A stretch of DNA of 64,000 bases from Paramecium octaurelia (GCA_905182995.1 CAJJDP010000002.1:744001-808000); one strand, 5' to 3'; positions 13,476-26,600 are shown, counted from the stretch's first letter. The notes: generated by a model not told the origin, from the sequence alone. Made by a program: numbers and translations.

Positions 13476-14550
13476 TCATTATGCATTATAAAACAACATA
13501 TATGCACATGTTTGAGCTTGTGTTGGATAACTTCTTCCATAAACATAATGTAGATCTTAATCAACAAATAACTAAGGATATTGTGATTTAAATTACAGAT
13601 ATTTTATCATCATCAAATTTAAACCACTTTCCTTATATTTTTGTTATGCAAATATAATGTCCATATAAAATGCCTTGTCCCAAATGGATAATGATTGTAG
13701 TCAATTCGTATGTCTTAGTCTACTTCTGAGCCTTAATCCGTAATTATTATGAAAATGGAATCTTTGTTGACACTTTGATCATCTAACCGCATCTTTCATC
13801 ATATTTAAATCTTTTCAGATGGATTACTAAAACATTTGGCAAAGTATTCAACAATAATCTTAATATATATCTAATTGAATACCTTTTAGATGCATCCTAT
13901 TTTGATTGACATTTATCACAAAAAAATTGATTCTGTCCATTTAATTGTTCCTCTTTTGACATTTATTATAAACAAGTGTTCAAACTATAATTTGGAAATA
14001 AGTCTAAGGATAAATCACAATACATTTCTTCTCTTTAAGAGACTAATATTAATTTTCATAATTACTTGTATGGCAATTTAAACATTCTGTTTATGTTAAT
14101 TACTATCCCTAAAATATTTATCGAACCCAATTATTTTGCTTATCCTTTAATAATTCATCGCATTCATTGATAAACCACATATAAAATTCATGGGAATCTT
14201 AATGATATTTTCCATCAAATATTTTATTTTTTGTTTTGATGTAATTCATCATTTTCTTAGTTGAAATTACTCCAGTCCTCTATTTATGATTTGATATTGA
14301 CTGGAACAACAACTTCGTTAAATCTAATAAATTATTCTGATTTATTGAGTTTTAATGCTATAAAATGTTATTCCTAAATTCTTTGCAATAATACAATGCT
14401 TACAATATTACATTTGAATAACAAATATTACTTGGCTTATATATGATTAACTTATACATTTTCGAATCCAATTAATATTTCCCCATCTGGAAAGTCTTAA
14501 CCCAAATACTTTTCTAAATGATCATTTTAACTAGATTATGTTACTCCCAT
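13476..14550 (-). CDS. Ubiquitin-specific protease, USP12/USP46-like
   Basis: Product of 326 residues, introns at 14436-14457, 14043-14065, 13859-13882 and 13572-13596. It is a compact USP domain with no extensions, which is the size and layout of USP12/USP46. Catalytic residues are visible: Cys36 in NPSNICYSNVILQALYYC, His275 in LYGHYIC and Asp290-292 in WFKFDDD. The zinc ribbon has both halves, CLNC and CDKC. The core strand VLVIHLKRFKY is typical of the family. The usual GNTCY box is altered to SNICY: the oxyanion-side Asn is kept, while Gly and Thr are replaced. The enzyme should remove ubiquitin from proteins. USP12/46 enzymes work with WD40 partners, and none is seen nearby. Confidence 0.93.
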
Positions 14551-15716
14551 TAATATGAATTAATAAATAAATAATTATAATAAACCCATTTACTAAATAA
14601 AAATATTTGTTTAACTAAATTTTATTTTCTCTCTGATATAGAAATTAATGCATAATAAGACATTACTTTTTTTAAATAAAAAGAAGCAAAAGAAAATTAT
14701 CCATCATGATGAAATTGTTGTAAAAAAAATTGAGATTCCTTTCAAACTACAATTTGCTATATTTATCTCATTTAATTAATAGGTAAAATGTAGACCCTTT
14801 ATTTTGCAATTATTTATTTCCAATTATTACTGTATTTATTATTACTTATATGTTATATTTTCATATCTTTGCAACCAGTTCTTTTCTGTGCCACAGATGA
14901 CTCAAAATAAGTCATCAAAACACTACTTTTCAGTAATAATTGATGCGTATTATTCATTTCATAATAACCACTATTTGTTCTTATTCCTAATTTTTTATTG
15001 TTATGATGTCGAAACTGTAAGAACCTTTTGAAAACAAAAGATATTTAAGTTGTTTTAGCAACCTAGTTTTCATTTATAGCACTGAAAACTTGAAGCTAAT
15101 TATATTTTTTAAATACCTAGATTAATATATATAAAATAATGATAGAAATGTAATCAATATTTTCCTAATAACGATTGTTGATTATCATATTCAAAATCAT
15201 TAATCGACACATTTATTAAGTAGTTCCTTCATAAAATATATTATTTAATTTACGTTGATTATGTTATTCTTTTTTTTATACTTCAACAGATCAGAAATTT
15301 TATAGGAAATTATTTACTACTTTTTATCGCACTGATTTTGCCATTCTATATGTATAATTTTTGAATGCATCGTAATCTTACTGATTTAAGAAAATTTTTG
15401 GAAGTAATTTCAATTTAATCTCCAACCTCATAATGTTAGTATGAAATAACTGTTAATTGTTTTCTATTTTCTTCATTATGATTGTATTGTAGTTAACACA
15501 AGTTTATCTAAGTTCATATAAAAGAATAATCATTCTAATTATGATAACAAATTTTTATTCGCTGTTTGGCCCAATATCTTCTTTAAATCAAAATAATTCA
15601 TCGAGATCAAACTTCTTAATAGTTGCATTTTCATTATTATGAAAACTGTTTTCTGTTGGGAATACTTACTAACCTTTCAATTTAATTAGACATTGATAAA
15701 TTAAAAATATATATAT
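14551..15716. other. Intergenic stretch with weak coding-like fragments
   Basis: This 1.17 kb stretch contains no gene I can close. On the minus strand between about 15250 and 15700 three frames carry short protein-like segments, starting from a possible ATG at 15690-15692 (codon on the minus strand), but they are separated by TGA codons and no set of short GTA...AG introns joined them convincingly. This could be a decayed gene or one with unusual introns. The rest is AT-rich spacer upstream of the deubiquitinase and the DI-x-G gene, which are divergent. Confidence 0.35.
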
Positions 15717-16904
15717 ATGAGTGATCCATACGATTGGCCATTCCCAAGTAGGAAAGATTTAATGTACTTGTCATCAATAAGTATAAACTCTATATCATAA
15801 ATTAGATAAACGAGATGTAGGCACTGTTAGACCTGATAAGTTAACAGGATAAGATTTTAATCTATAAACAAAGGACATCGATGGTAACTGAATTTTCAAA
15901 GTAGGTGCTTAACCATGTATGAAGCCATATAAATTTACTAATAAACAAGACTATACAAATACAACAGATGATATTGCAGGCACTCGTTCAAAAGTATTGA
16001 TTCCCTCAGTTGGAAGAGATGTAAAAATTTTGATTATTTTGAAGGGATTCTCTCTTAATAATAGAGATATCAAAGGCGCTTATCCATAATTGAATAAATT
16101 TCAGACTACAAGACCTCCAACAAATCCAGTAGATCCTGTTTATGTTCTCCCAAAAGCTGTACCTGTCGAACCTTTGCAACCGAAATTCATTAGGGATTAA
16201 ATAAATATTGATGTACAGCGAATAATAATGAAAAGGACATACCAGGAACCAAACCCAATCCTCCTGCTGCGAAATTGAGAAAAACTGTTCACATATTTGA
16301 TGAAGTGGATGGAGCAAAATCAAAACCTGCATTCATGCCAAGAGATCATATGGAAATTATGGATGTTAAAGATATCAATGAATATAGAGTATTTAAATCA
16401 TCTCGTGTTACGAATCCACTGGAACCTGAATATTAATTAAAAGATGTTGAAGGTTAACCAGCTAATTCAAAATATGGTTTTGTGAGCGGAAGTAAGAGCA
16501 GAGTCTTGCATCCCCAAATAAATTATAACACTAAGAATTTAGACACAAAAGATATTGAAGGGTGTCATGTAGGAGCTATTAGTGATCATTTTTTGATGAG
16601 ACAAAAGAGATCTCAATTTAGAGCTATTAATGATACTAAAGATGTACCTGGAGCTTAAGTTGGTACATTGAGAAAAGGGCTACTTAATCATAGAGGCACA
16701 AATCCATTGACTCCTGAATATTAACTTTTAGGAAGAAATGAGATTTACAGTCAAAATGTTCCACGCACTGCTTTTGAAGGTAATCGACAGAATCAAGGAG
16801 GTGAGAAACCAAAAACTTAATAATCACTGAGATCAAATTCATTAAATAAAATAGATTAACCATTATCCACAGCCTAAAAATTTGATTAGTTTATAAAGAA
16901 ATGA
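15717..16904 (+). CDS. Protein with repeated DI-x-G / TNPL-x-P-x-Y motifs
   Basis: Product of 364 residues, introns at 15781-15805, 15884-15904, 16021-16044 and 16213-16235. The chain has low helix content and is rich in Pro, Asn, Lys and Arg. It is built from loose repeats of about 35-45 residues. Each ends in a motif like KDIDGAQP, DDIAGTRS, RDIKGAYP, DDIPGTKP, KDIEGCHV or KDVPGAQV, and alternating units carry TNPVDPVYVLP, TNPLEPEYQL or TNPLTPEYQL. Such short, Pro-spaced, basic repeats are common in proteins lying along microtubules or the cell cortex, so a ciliary or cortical structural role is a guess. I do not recognise the exact family. It converges with the MORN gene only 16 bp downstream. 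Confidence 0.88.
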
Positions 16905-16920
16905 AGTATGATAGTAGATA

Positions 16921-18011
16921 TCATAAAAATCTTGCTAGTTCTAATTATTAAATGGATTCAGAATGTAATTTCTTTTCTTGCTCATCTAACCATTAAGTTC
17001 TCTTTCCATCACACCAATATCCTATTTTTCGATCACCATTTGTACAAATACCAATACCATTTTACTTGCCTAATTTGTATATCAATTTACCATTAATCCA
17101 TGTAGATATCATCTTCTTGCCATCATTCCAATTAAATTCACCAACGCCATTTTTCTTATCATCTTAAAAATGCTATTAAAATTATATCACAATTACTCCT
17201 TTGAAAACTTTTCCATCTGGAAAGGTTAACATTCCATAACCATTCATTTTTGACTTTTTCCATTATCCATTATATACTCTTTTATCTGCCCAAGTCATTG
17301 TTCCTTGTCCTTCTAACTCATTATTAGAAAAATAGCCTTCATAGGTAGTACCATTGGAGAATTTTAAAATTCCTTAACCATGTTTTCTACCTTCATTATA
17401 GAATCCCTCGTATGAATTTCCATCTTACCAAACTTCTTTTCCCTTTCCATGTTACTTATCATTTTTCCACTTATTAATATGTCAAATAATACGTTTCCTT
17501 CATATCGTGCTCCATTTTTACAAACATAAACACCAAATCCATTACATTTATCATCCTTCCATTCTCCTTCATAATAATCTTCGTCATCTAAAATTAATTT
17601 GCCTTTGCCATTTAGTTTGCCTTCAAGGAATGCACCCGAATAGATACTGCCCGTAGGCCATTTGAGAACTCCTTATCCATCCTTCAACCCATTCATCCAT
17701 TCTCCTTTATATGTAGTTCCATCTGAAAATGTGATTTCTAAATTATCTAAATCCATACCTTCTAATTGAACTCTCTACATTTTGCCTACGGTGCTTTAGA
17801 TGAGTTAATTCTCTTTTTTCATACTACTAATGCTGGCATCAGATTTGCCTTAATCATTATCAGCGTTAAATCTCTCTGTTTCTTTATTATTTCTTTAACT
17901 TTCTTTTAATGATTTATTTTTGGATAATACAACCTCTTATTTATCATTTCCACCTTTACTACTGATTTCTTAATCATTAGTACAGCAAGTATTACTACAT
18001 GTTGCACCCAT
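16921..18011 (-). CDS. MORN-repeat protein with acylation-type N-terminus
   Basis: Product of 340 residues, introns at 17470-17492, 17173-17196 and 17070-17090. From about residue 95 there are at least nine MORN repeats (YKGEWMNGLKDGQG, YYEGEWKDDKCNGFG, YEGYFSNNELEGQG, FKGHFQDDKKNGVG and others). The N-terminal 90 residues are Ser/Lys/Asp-rich and begin MGATCSNTCC: Gly at position 2 with nearby cysteines is the classic setting for N-myristoylation plus palmitoylation. MORN proteins tether membranes to the cytoskeleton or bind phospholipid, which fits membrane anchoring. The start is fixed by this N-terminus and by TGA upstream. It converges with the DI-x-G gene. Confidence 0.92.
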
Positions 18012-18060
18012 TTATAATTAAATAATTAAATTATGATAAATAGCTATCAAAACAACTGTT

Positions 18061-18118
18061 ATATCATTTATTGGTATTACAGTTATCACTCTAGCTTAAA
18101 TTGAATACCAATGATAAC
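18061..18118. repeat. Imperfect inverted repeat upstream of the MORN gene
   Basis: TATCATTTATTGGTATT and AATACCAATGATA form arms that pair perfectly except for three extra bases in the left arm, with a loop of about 28 bases. It lies about 50 bp upstream of the MORN gene start, so it could act as a protein binding site. Confidence 0.5.
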
Positions 18119-18284
18119 GTCGAGCCTGATTACACATAAGAATGAAGTGTAAAACAGGGGTAGGTATATTATCATACAAATAACATATATATTAAAATCG
18201 GCATTTATAAATCATAATATCATCTATAATTGTATCTCTATTATTGTTAAGATGAGTAAACCTATGAGGATCTCTAAATATGGC

Positions 18285-18593
18285 TCAAAATTATTATGAA
18301 TATATATTCATTTATTATTATAAAGGTTAACTTATTGCTAAAAATTCAGGAGTGTAATGGCTATCTTATTGAGAAACCAATTTAGTTTATTGGGGAGGTA
18401 AACTAAACTCTGGTGTTTATGATAATTGCATTGATATTTGATTTCCAAATACGAAGGACTAATTTTATTCGCATTTTTTATTTTCATGCTCTTCATATTG
18501 AATTTCATCTTAGTAAGTCATCTATTTAACATGATTAGCATTGAGATCGATATTTAGTTCAGGAGTTGAAGGCAATTTACAAATCTGTCCCAT
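18285..18593 (-). CDS. Small hydrophilic protein with Gly2/Cys5 N-terminus
   Basis: Intronless frame of 102 residues. It starts MGQICKLPSTPEL, so Gly2 and Cys5 could be N-myristoylated and palmitoylated, as in the neighbouring MORN protein on the same strand. The rest is low in hydrophobics, rich in Gln, Glu and Ser, and repeats the short element TPEF/TPEL three times (SQTPEFSLPP, HYTPEFLAIS), which could be a docking or phosphorylation motif. It ends QQQMNIYSQQF. I do not recognise a family. Reality is supported by base composition and by the N-terminus, not by homology, so I keep moderate confidence. It lies 273 bp upstream of the MORN gene. Confidence 0.62.
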
Positions 18594-19657
18594 CTAATTG
18601 GTAAAATATAATTTATTTTACTAATTAAACGCTTTCATTCTAATTTTGAATGATTCCTAATTTTTAGAAAGAAGGTTCGGTTCTTAAAGATTTATTATAT
18701 TAGAAAGATATATTTAAACGAATTCTATAAAAAAATTATAAGAAAATAAATTGATAATAGCCTAATTAAATTTTTGCATAAATTCGATCTTTTTTTACTC
18801 GTTTATTAAATTTTATTTATATGGCAAGAGATATACTTCTGATAAACTTAGATCTATGGAATTTGAGGATAGTAATAATTGTAAATTATAAATAAATCAT
18901 TATTTTATAAGAATGATCCTTAAAAACTGTATAAAATAGGAGAAGTTTCTAAAATGAATGAGTTATTTATTGTAATTGGTGTTATTTAAATTCAAAATTA
19001 AACAAAAATAATACATTAGATCATTAATCATAAAAGTTCTTTAAATAATTAGCCTTAGAAGTATAAATAGTATTGTTATATTATAATTATTAAATTTTAA
19101 CAGACTTTATATAATGATAACTACTACTTAGGCACTAATGAATAGTAGAATATTATTCATAGGAATCTACAGCACTAATCAATTCTACACAAATAAATGT
19201 AAGAATTTTAATAATATTATTTCTATATTTAACTCAATTTTAATGATTACACATTCCAAAGTTCAAACATAAATTTGATCAAATTTATATATTCATTCAA
19301 TAATTAAAAACACTGAATTGTTAGTATAATTATAACTCCTTAATTGAATCTCATAGTAGTTGTGTGTGCAAGCTAATTGGAAAGAATGAAATGAGTTTAA
19401 AATATTTCTTTTCAACTAATTAGGATCTTTAAATTTGATTTTTTTTTGTAAAAGCATTCAATTTAAATATACAAAAAATAATTTTGCATTAATAATTTAT
19501 ATTGTTTTATTGGTCTTATTTTTAAGGACATAGAATCTTAATCTTGGAAGAGTTATTTTAATACAAGGTTTAGTATGTATTAGTTATCTTGATAATTAAA
19601 CAATGTATTCTTAAATAAAATTTTGGGTAATTATATTAATAATATTTTGAATTTGTT
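18594..19657. other. Intergenic, AT-rich; holds a possible kinase remnant
   Basis: This 1.06 kb stretch is upstream of the Rab gene. Apart from the long open frame annotated separately at 18912-19316 I see only AT-rich sequence. The promoter of the Rab gene must lie in its last few hundred bases, without a motif I can name. Confidence 0.4.
18912..19316 (+). pseudogene. Possible worn remnant of a protein kinase N-lobe
   Basis: One frame stays open for 135 codons, with an internal ATG at 18954. Its beginning, NDPQKLYKIGEV, resembles the lead-in of ciliate STE20-like kinases (residues before the Gly loop), and the stretch IQIQNQTKIIHQIINHKSS lies where the valine-lysine strand and following helix would be. 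The Gly loop and the catalytic Lys are not recognisable, no C-lobe follows and the frame ends in AT-rich sequence. It may be a decayed copy or chance similarity in a Lys/Ile/Gln-rich frame. Confidence 0.25.
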
Positions 19658-20411
19658 ATGGACAATCAGAATAATGAGGATTACTCTGACTTCTTTAAAG
19701 GTAAAGAAATGTGAAAATTAGAATAGTTGTGCTAGTAGGCGATGCTGGAGTTGGTAAAACACATTTAATGACCAGGTAATTAATTTATACAACTACAGAT
19801 ATGTGAAAGGTTGCCTACCAAAAAATGCTGTGCCGACCATTGGAATAGAGTTTGCTGGAAAGACAGTCACTTTATAAAATGGCAAAAAGGTTAAGGCATA
19901 AATTTGGGATACCGCTGGACAGGAAAGGTACAGAGGAATCACAAGCACGTATTAGAATATAATTAATTCAGTCATTTTCGAAAAGCAGGAGGAGCTTTGG
20001 TTGTTTATGATGTAACAAAGGAGAAGACTTTTGAAAGTGTTGTTAAGTGGATGGAAGATTTGCGATATTAGGCCGAACCAGATGTGGTTATTATGTTAGT
20101 GGGTAATAAAATAGACTTAGTTGAAAATAATGGGAGCGCAAGGTTGTCATATTTCGTTATACCTAGAAAAGTTTAAAAAGAAGACGCAAAAAATCTCGCA
20201 TAGCAGCATAAAGTATTGTTTGAGGAATCAAGTGCTGTCACAGGCTAGAATGTAGGACAATGTTTCGATAGATTGCTTTAAGGTTCTAATTGTCTTATCA
20301 TTAGAAATGTACAAAATAAAATCACTAACCCCTGGACAAGATAATCAAAATCAAGGGATTTCATTAAACAATTAAAATCAGACCTAAAATCCTGACAACT
20401 GCAAATGTTGA
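19658..20411 (+). CDS. Rab-family small GTPase
   Basis: Product of 211 residues, introns at 19701-19726, 19776-19798, 19949-19971, 20143-20166 and 20283-20304. All G-motifs are present: P-loop GDAGVGKT, the Thr of switch I in VPTIGIEF, WDTAGQERYRG, NKID and SSA. The C-terminus ends NPDNCKC, a Cys-X-Cys signal for double geranylgeranylation, which fixes the last intron. The switch region and the VVYDV/VIMLVGNKIDL segments are closest in feel to the Rab11/Rab2 group, but I would not name a subfamily. Just after WDTAGQERYRGITS the usual Tyr-Tyr pair is His-Phe (THFRKAGGA). Rabs direct vesicle traffic on membranes. It converges with the giant surface protein gene, 202 bp between stops. Confidence 0.95.
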
Positions 20412-20613
20412 AAATCATATATATTAAATCCATTTTATAATAAGTAATCACTCCATTTAACATTTTTCTAGTTCTATCTTTCTTTTTTGTGAGTAACTAT
20501 TCGAATATTAACGATTTTTTATGCTATTTCAAATTTTAATCATTTATTTAAATATCATATAAATTTATATTACAGAAATGAAACATATGTAGATAAACAT
20601 AAATGTTAACGTT

Positions 20614-23600
20614 TCAGCTTTCTTAGCTCTTTATGGTTAACTGAAATTTTGAAGGCACTGCAGTATGCAAAATGGTTTTAGTCCTAAGTAGTTTGCTCTA
20701 GTTTCTTGACGATGAGAATGGTTCGCTTTGAATGTTTTCAAAATCATAGTTGATCTTGTTCCCCCCTATGTCTAGATTGTTAAATCTATTTTAATTATTA
20801 ATAATACTATTTATAACTAAGAATAAATTTAGCATGTTGAATTAGATACATCTTTATCAATTTAAATCTGTTGCGGATCACCTATTTCCTTTCCTTCGAA
20901 TTTCTAAATAGTCGTAAACAATATTTGTTATTATTTTATACTAAATAAGGGAATTTAAAAACAATATATTGTTTTACTTTATCAACTTGTTCTGATAATC
21001 GATCAAAGTAGGCAAATAGGATTTTTGAAATTACTCGTACAATAAAGAAAAAGTTAAGTAGTGCCAATAAGAAATAGGCTGGTATCACTATCTCCTCTAT
21101 ACCTAAACTCTAAGAAGTGTAAATAGTTTATGATAAAATTATTGAGACTTTGCAAATTGCAGTTTGTAAACTGTCAATTTAGTTCAAATCTCCTGCTTCA
21201 TAAGGTTTATAATGATTAGTCAAATATCCATAAACCAAAAGCACAAAAAATATTAGGGATGACTTAACAGGCACATAGTCCTCGTAATAAATTAGAACAT
21301 ATATAATAAATTCTTTCTATAAGATCTTAATGGTTTCCCAATAATATATGTCGACTTTATATTCATTGTACAAGTATCCCCAAATTTTCCTGACTTTGCT
21401 TGTGTTTAAAAGTGCTCTATTGTGATATACTACATACCAAAAGAACAATGGCATCAAAAATCCAACAATTATAAATGATGGTATGATAAAGAATGATAAC
21501 CATTTATAATGTTGCTCAGTATTATAACCATATGCAACATTTCCAGTAATCCACAATACATTAGATATATTTCTATTAGATAATAATGCAACCAAGCCAC
21601 TAATGATATTTGGAGATAAATAGATGTATATGTAAATAAAAGTTGTCGTTATGAATGTAATGCTCATCTTCTTTTTCTTATCAAAAAGTAACAAAATTAG
21701 ATGCATTCCAATAAATATAAGAATATAAAAACCAACCATAACAAATCCCCATATAATTCTAAAATATAAGATTGGAATTGTAGTCATTTAAGCTAAGTAG
21801 CAATCCAATGAAAATGACATTGACTCAATTGGATTTCCAACTGATCTAAATGTTAACTGTATTCCTGCAGGAATTGCTAATTGGAAAGTAGATATTGAAC
21901 TAATGATCTATAAATAATTAGTAAACACCTTAAGCAGCACTGAGGTTTAAGAGGATGAAAAAATAATATGCTTTACAATAGTCTTTAATTTAGTGTAAAA
22001 GGTAAACTCTTCAATCAATTTTATTGTGCTATTGACAGATAAAAATACTGATAATAAAGTCCAAATGAGGACAAAACCAATAGTCGCAATATTACCAGCC
22101 ATATCTTCACAACTTGAGCATTGGTATTATTAGGACAAAGAAAAAGACCCATTTCCTTGAATGTTATAGAGATCACATTACTCACATAAAGCACCTATGT
22201 GACCAAGAGAGCAAGACTAATCTCCAGTGTGCCAACCTCCTTCGCAATTAATTCTCAAATGGTAACACTCTTCTATAATATTACTATAGTAATAGGCTCT
22301 CCAATATCCTTCTCTCAATTCTATCATAGCAGGCTGCAAACTTTTCATTTTGACTTCATCTCTAAACTCGCATTTTAGAGCATCTATTGTAACTGAAAAC
22401 TAATTTTATGTTACATCACATTCTACACAGCCTCCAGAAGTAGAATTCAAGTATTCTCCCAATTAACATTTAAATGTTCTTAGTTATACTAATACATAAT
22501 AATTAGTGATGACATTTGTTTTTTCATAAGGGAATATTTCATTAAATTAATATACCTATATTTAATCACAAGCAATAGCCAATAAAAGTGATTTCTAATT
22601 ATCAGTTTGAGGATTAAAATAAATAATTAAATCATCCAAATTATAATCACCAGTTGTTAAATTAAACTAAATTTCGGTAATTGATAAATATTATTTTGAA
22701 TATTCAGGATCAAATTATAATTTAGAAAATGATGCATCTTCTGTATTTTCAATCTCTTAAGCAAATATTGAACAAAAGGAATTACTTAGATTAGTAATTT
22801 ATTCCCCGAAAGAATTAATAGCTAGTATTCTAAAAGTCAAATTGTAGTGTTGATAGGATTAAGTTGTAAAATCAAAGTATTTATATTTAGAAATTCTAAT
22901 TCCAGAGGGTAACAAAAGTGTTGTAGTTTTACTCTCTTATCCAAGAATGGAATACGGTTAAATTTCAGTTTCTTCAATCAAGGAAGAAGCGTTCTTGAAA
23001 GCTATTTTATTTTGTAAAATTATTTATGAATTAAATTTCAACTTTAATTATTTAGGATATTCCACAACATTATCCCCGTAATAATGAGCTAAGTTATTTT
23101 TCATCTATAAATTCATAACTTTAGGTTATGCCAATTGATCATTACTCATATAGATGCCTCCAGCAATTTCAGCAGTATTATTAATTATCAAACTGTTAAT
23201 GACAGTAATTTTAGTGTTATTAGAATAATAAAAAATTCCACCTCCTTTATACTAAGCTTCATTGCATAATAGTTAACAATTATCAACTAAGAGATTTACA
23301 CTTGAAATGTAACAGGCTCCTCCATACAAAGCTTTATTGTATAAAAATTAACTATCCTTAATTTTCATTTAAATATTATACAAAGGACTATATTCAATTT
23401 CCTCCAAGTTTTAAGCTTATAAGACTCTATTATTCTCATCCTCACTACCAATTGATTGAGATTAGAATATTGATAAACACCCTAAAGTACCACATGTGTT
23501 ATTTACTATTTTCATTTTATTGATTCTTAACTTCAATGATGAAAAATCAAATTCTTAGATTGATATTAAACCAAAATAGCAATCTTTGCAATGACATTAA

Positions 23601-26600
23601 TTCAATTCGATATCATTTAATTAAACTTCATGCAACTCCTAAAAATTATTGAGTTCTATTAAACTAAAATTATTAACAAAGAAAGTTTAAACTAATTTTA
23701 AGTTACAATTTAATTAATTAGTGTTATTCTTTGGTTTAGTCTAGACAGATGGATTTAAAAGAATATTTTCTAAATCAGTTGGACACAATAATTAATTATT
23801 GATGTTTTATATTTCAGAGATACATTCATATTGATTGAATTGATATATTGTGAGTTCTTTAATGATCAATTTATTAATAACTAGTTTTGCCTTAACATCT
23901 AAAATAATATATATATATTCTATATACCTTATCTTAAAGTGACTCTAATAATTTATGAAGCAAAAATTGTTGAATTGAGAATCTCTACATTAAAAATATT
24001 AATATTTATTCCATTGTATATCTCAATCAAATTTATTAGATGAATTTAGGGAAAGGAAGAATTTGATATCGTAAAATTGCTATAAGAGATGTAAATGGCT
24101 GGATTTTCTTTTTAAAATGGTAAAATATCTTAGATTGATAAATCTTCAATTTATGATAAATAGATATTGAATTCTTATTCAGTACTATAAAAAATTGATT
24201 AATCTATGATAATATTCGATATTAGAGATTGTAATTTACTTGGCGAAAAGAACAATATAGAGCTCTTGAATGAAAATGAATTTGCTATAGATACATCATA
24301 AAATAAGATTTCGTTTTAAATTCTAGATGCTTCTATGTAGATAGCACCTCCTTGAGTTCGAGAATACGCTCTATTAATTTTAGTCCCAGATATTGCTAGA
24401 TTTAGACGACTTTTGGAAGCATCTATGTATAAGACACCTCCTGACGAAAATTGATTACTATTTAACATTGTTAATGTATTTTCAAAGGAGGAATTAGCAA
24501 TTATAATTCTTCCTGTTGATTTTGTGTTAATGTAAAAAGCTCCCCCATTCACTGCCAAAGATGCATTGACTACACACTATATCATAGTCAACTCATTAAT
24601 AAAGAAATATCCACTTCCACCTTAACTCATTATCCAAAAAATTTCGTTAACTATATCATTGTAATTTGTTTAATCTATAGGTATTAATAAGTGTTTTTGT
24701 AATAGCTAATGAGATAATTGATTTTAGTTAAAAAATATACAATTTTAAACGACCAGGGTTTCTGATTTAATATATATATTGGAATCAGAAGAGTTTGAAA
24801 CAGTGTTCTACTAAAATAAGCAATCTTAGATAATGACTTATCCTATTTGAGAATCAATAATAATTGTAGATGAAGAATGTAATTAAGTATCATCTTCATA
24901 TTTGTTAAGGAAATTTCCTTAAAAAGTAGAATTCTAAATGAAAATTTTAGTATCCTAGTAAGTTTAAACAGAAATGATTGAAGAAAGTCGATTTAATTAG
25001 GTTATAATCAACATATTATTTGCAAATATTGAATTCGTAATAGTAATGAAATCAGGCTCCGCTTAATCATTAAGGTTTTAGCCTTCAAAGATAAAGTAAG
25101 GGTAATCGATAATAACTGAATCCGATATATTAACATCATCTATATATACCTTGAGAAATTATTTAAAATTCAAAACAAATGGTAAATCAAAAAAGTAGAA
25201 CTATCTAATGCAATTAATCGAGGTATGCAAAGATTTCAGTTCAAATTAAGGACTTTATTAAAGAGTAAATTTTTTCAATTTAACAAGTTTACTATTTTTA
25301 ATTGTTAGTTCTGGATAGCCTAATCCTCTAGTTATATTCAAATTTTCAAAAGTGCAATAACTGCATTCAAAGTAGAGTTAACTAAGGTCACCTGATACAA
25401 AACTATATGAGAGCTTACCCACTTCAACGTTAAAATATTGATTATTAAATAAATACAGATTATTAACTATTATGCTTATGTTTGACACTTGATTTTATAT
25501 CACATAGATAAAAGCCTTTTCTTTAAGATATTTATTATTAGTGAAATTGATATTCTCTAAAAATAACACTTCTGAAGATTCTCTTACTTCATTTGATTCA
25601 CTAAATTTACCATAATTTGTAATTATGTTGCCTAATTCTAGATAGCAAGCTTCTACATCAAATCCAACAATACTAAAAGTGTTGGCAATTAGAAATGATG
25701 ATTAATCAAGAAATTTAATATTTTTAAGTTTAAAATTTGTGACTGAAATTTATTTTCCAGAAAGAATTCTAATAAATGATGATGAATTCTCAAAGATTAC
25801 ATCAATAAGAGTGAAATTTTCTAATTATATTATGCCTATATCATAATCTTTTTGGAAGTTTGAAGTTATAAAACTTGAATTTCTTGTAAATAAAGTATTT
25901 TGAATTGTTACATTAATAAAAGATATAACACTGTTAAATGTATTATTTTCTGCAAAAAAATAAAATAAACTGGAGTTATATAAAAAATTATTAAAAACCC
26001 TGAAGTTTTTGACTATCACCTTTGAAACTTCTGTGCTAATAAAAGGATAATATTAAAAAAATATTGAACCTGTCAAATTCAAATTAAAATTCATATCAGT
26101 TATTGAGAAATATTTTGATCTATTGCATTTTAATGTAAAATCTAAGGTGTTGTTTTAACTAGTTTAGACGATATTTACATTTTTAAATATTACAATTTAA
26201 GGGTAATGTACATTTGTAATTTCAAAGCGAAGTGTAATATTGTCCTTAGGTGTTGCAAAGTAAGGGGTTGGAGATTTAAAATCGAAGTTCTCAAATATGA
26301 TTTAATCAAAATTGATTACTTTAAAAAAACGAAAAGTTGAATATAGAACAGATTTATTTAAAGCATACATTTTAATAATTACTCTTTTTAAATTAAAGAC
26401 ATTTTATTTTAAATTGTTTTTCAAAGTGCTACCGAAATCAAGATAGTTTTCTGAAGATTCTAGTTAATAATTAATTTAAAATTCTTCAATATTTTAATTG
26501 TTATATTATTCAAGCAATTCAGGTGTTTCATACTATCCCCAAATATAGTATAACGACATATCTAAAAGATATTAATATATTTCTAATAAATTGATATTTG

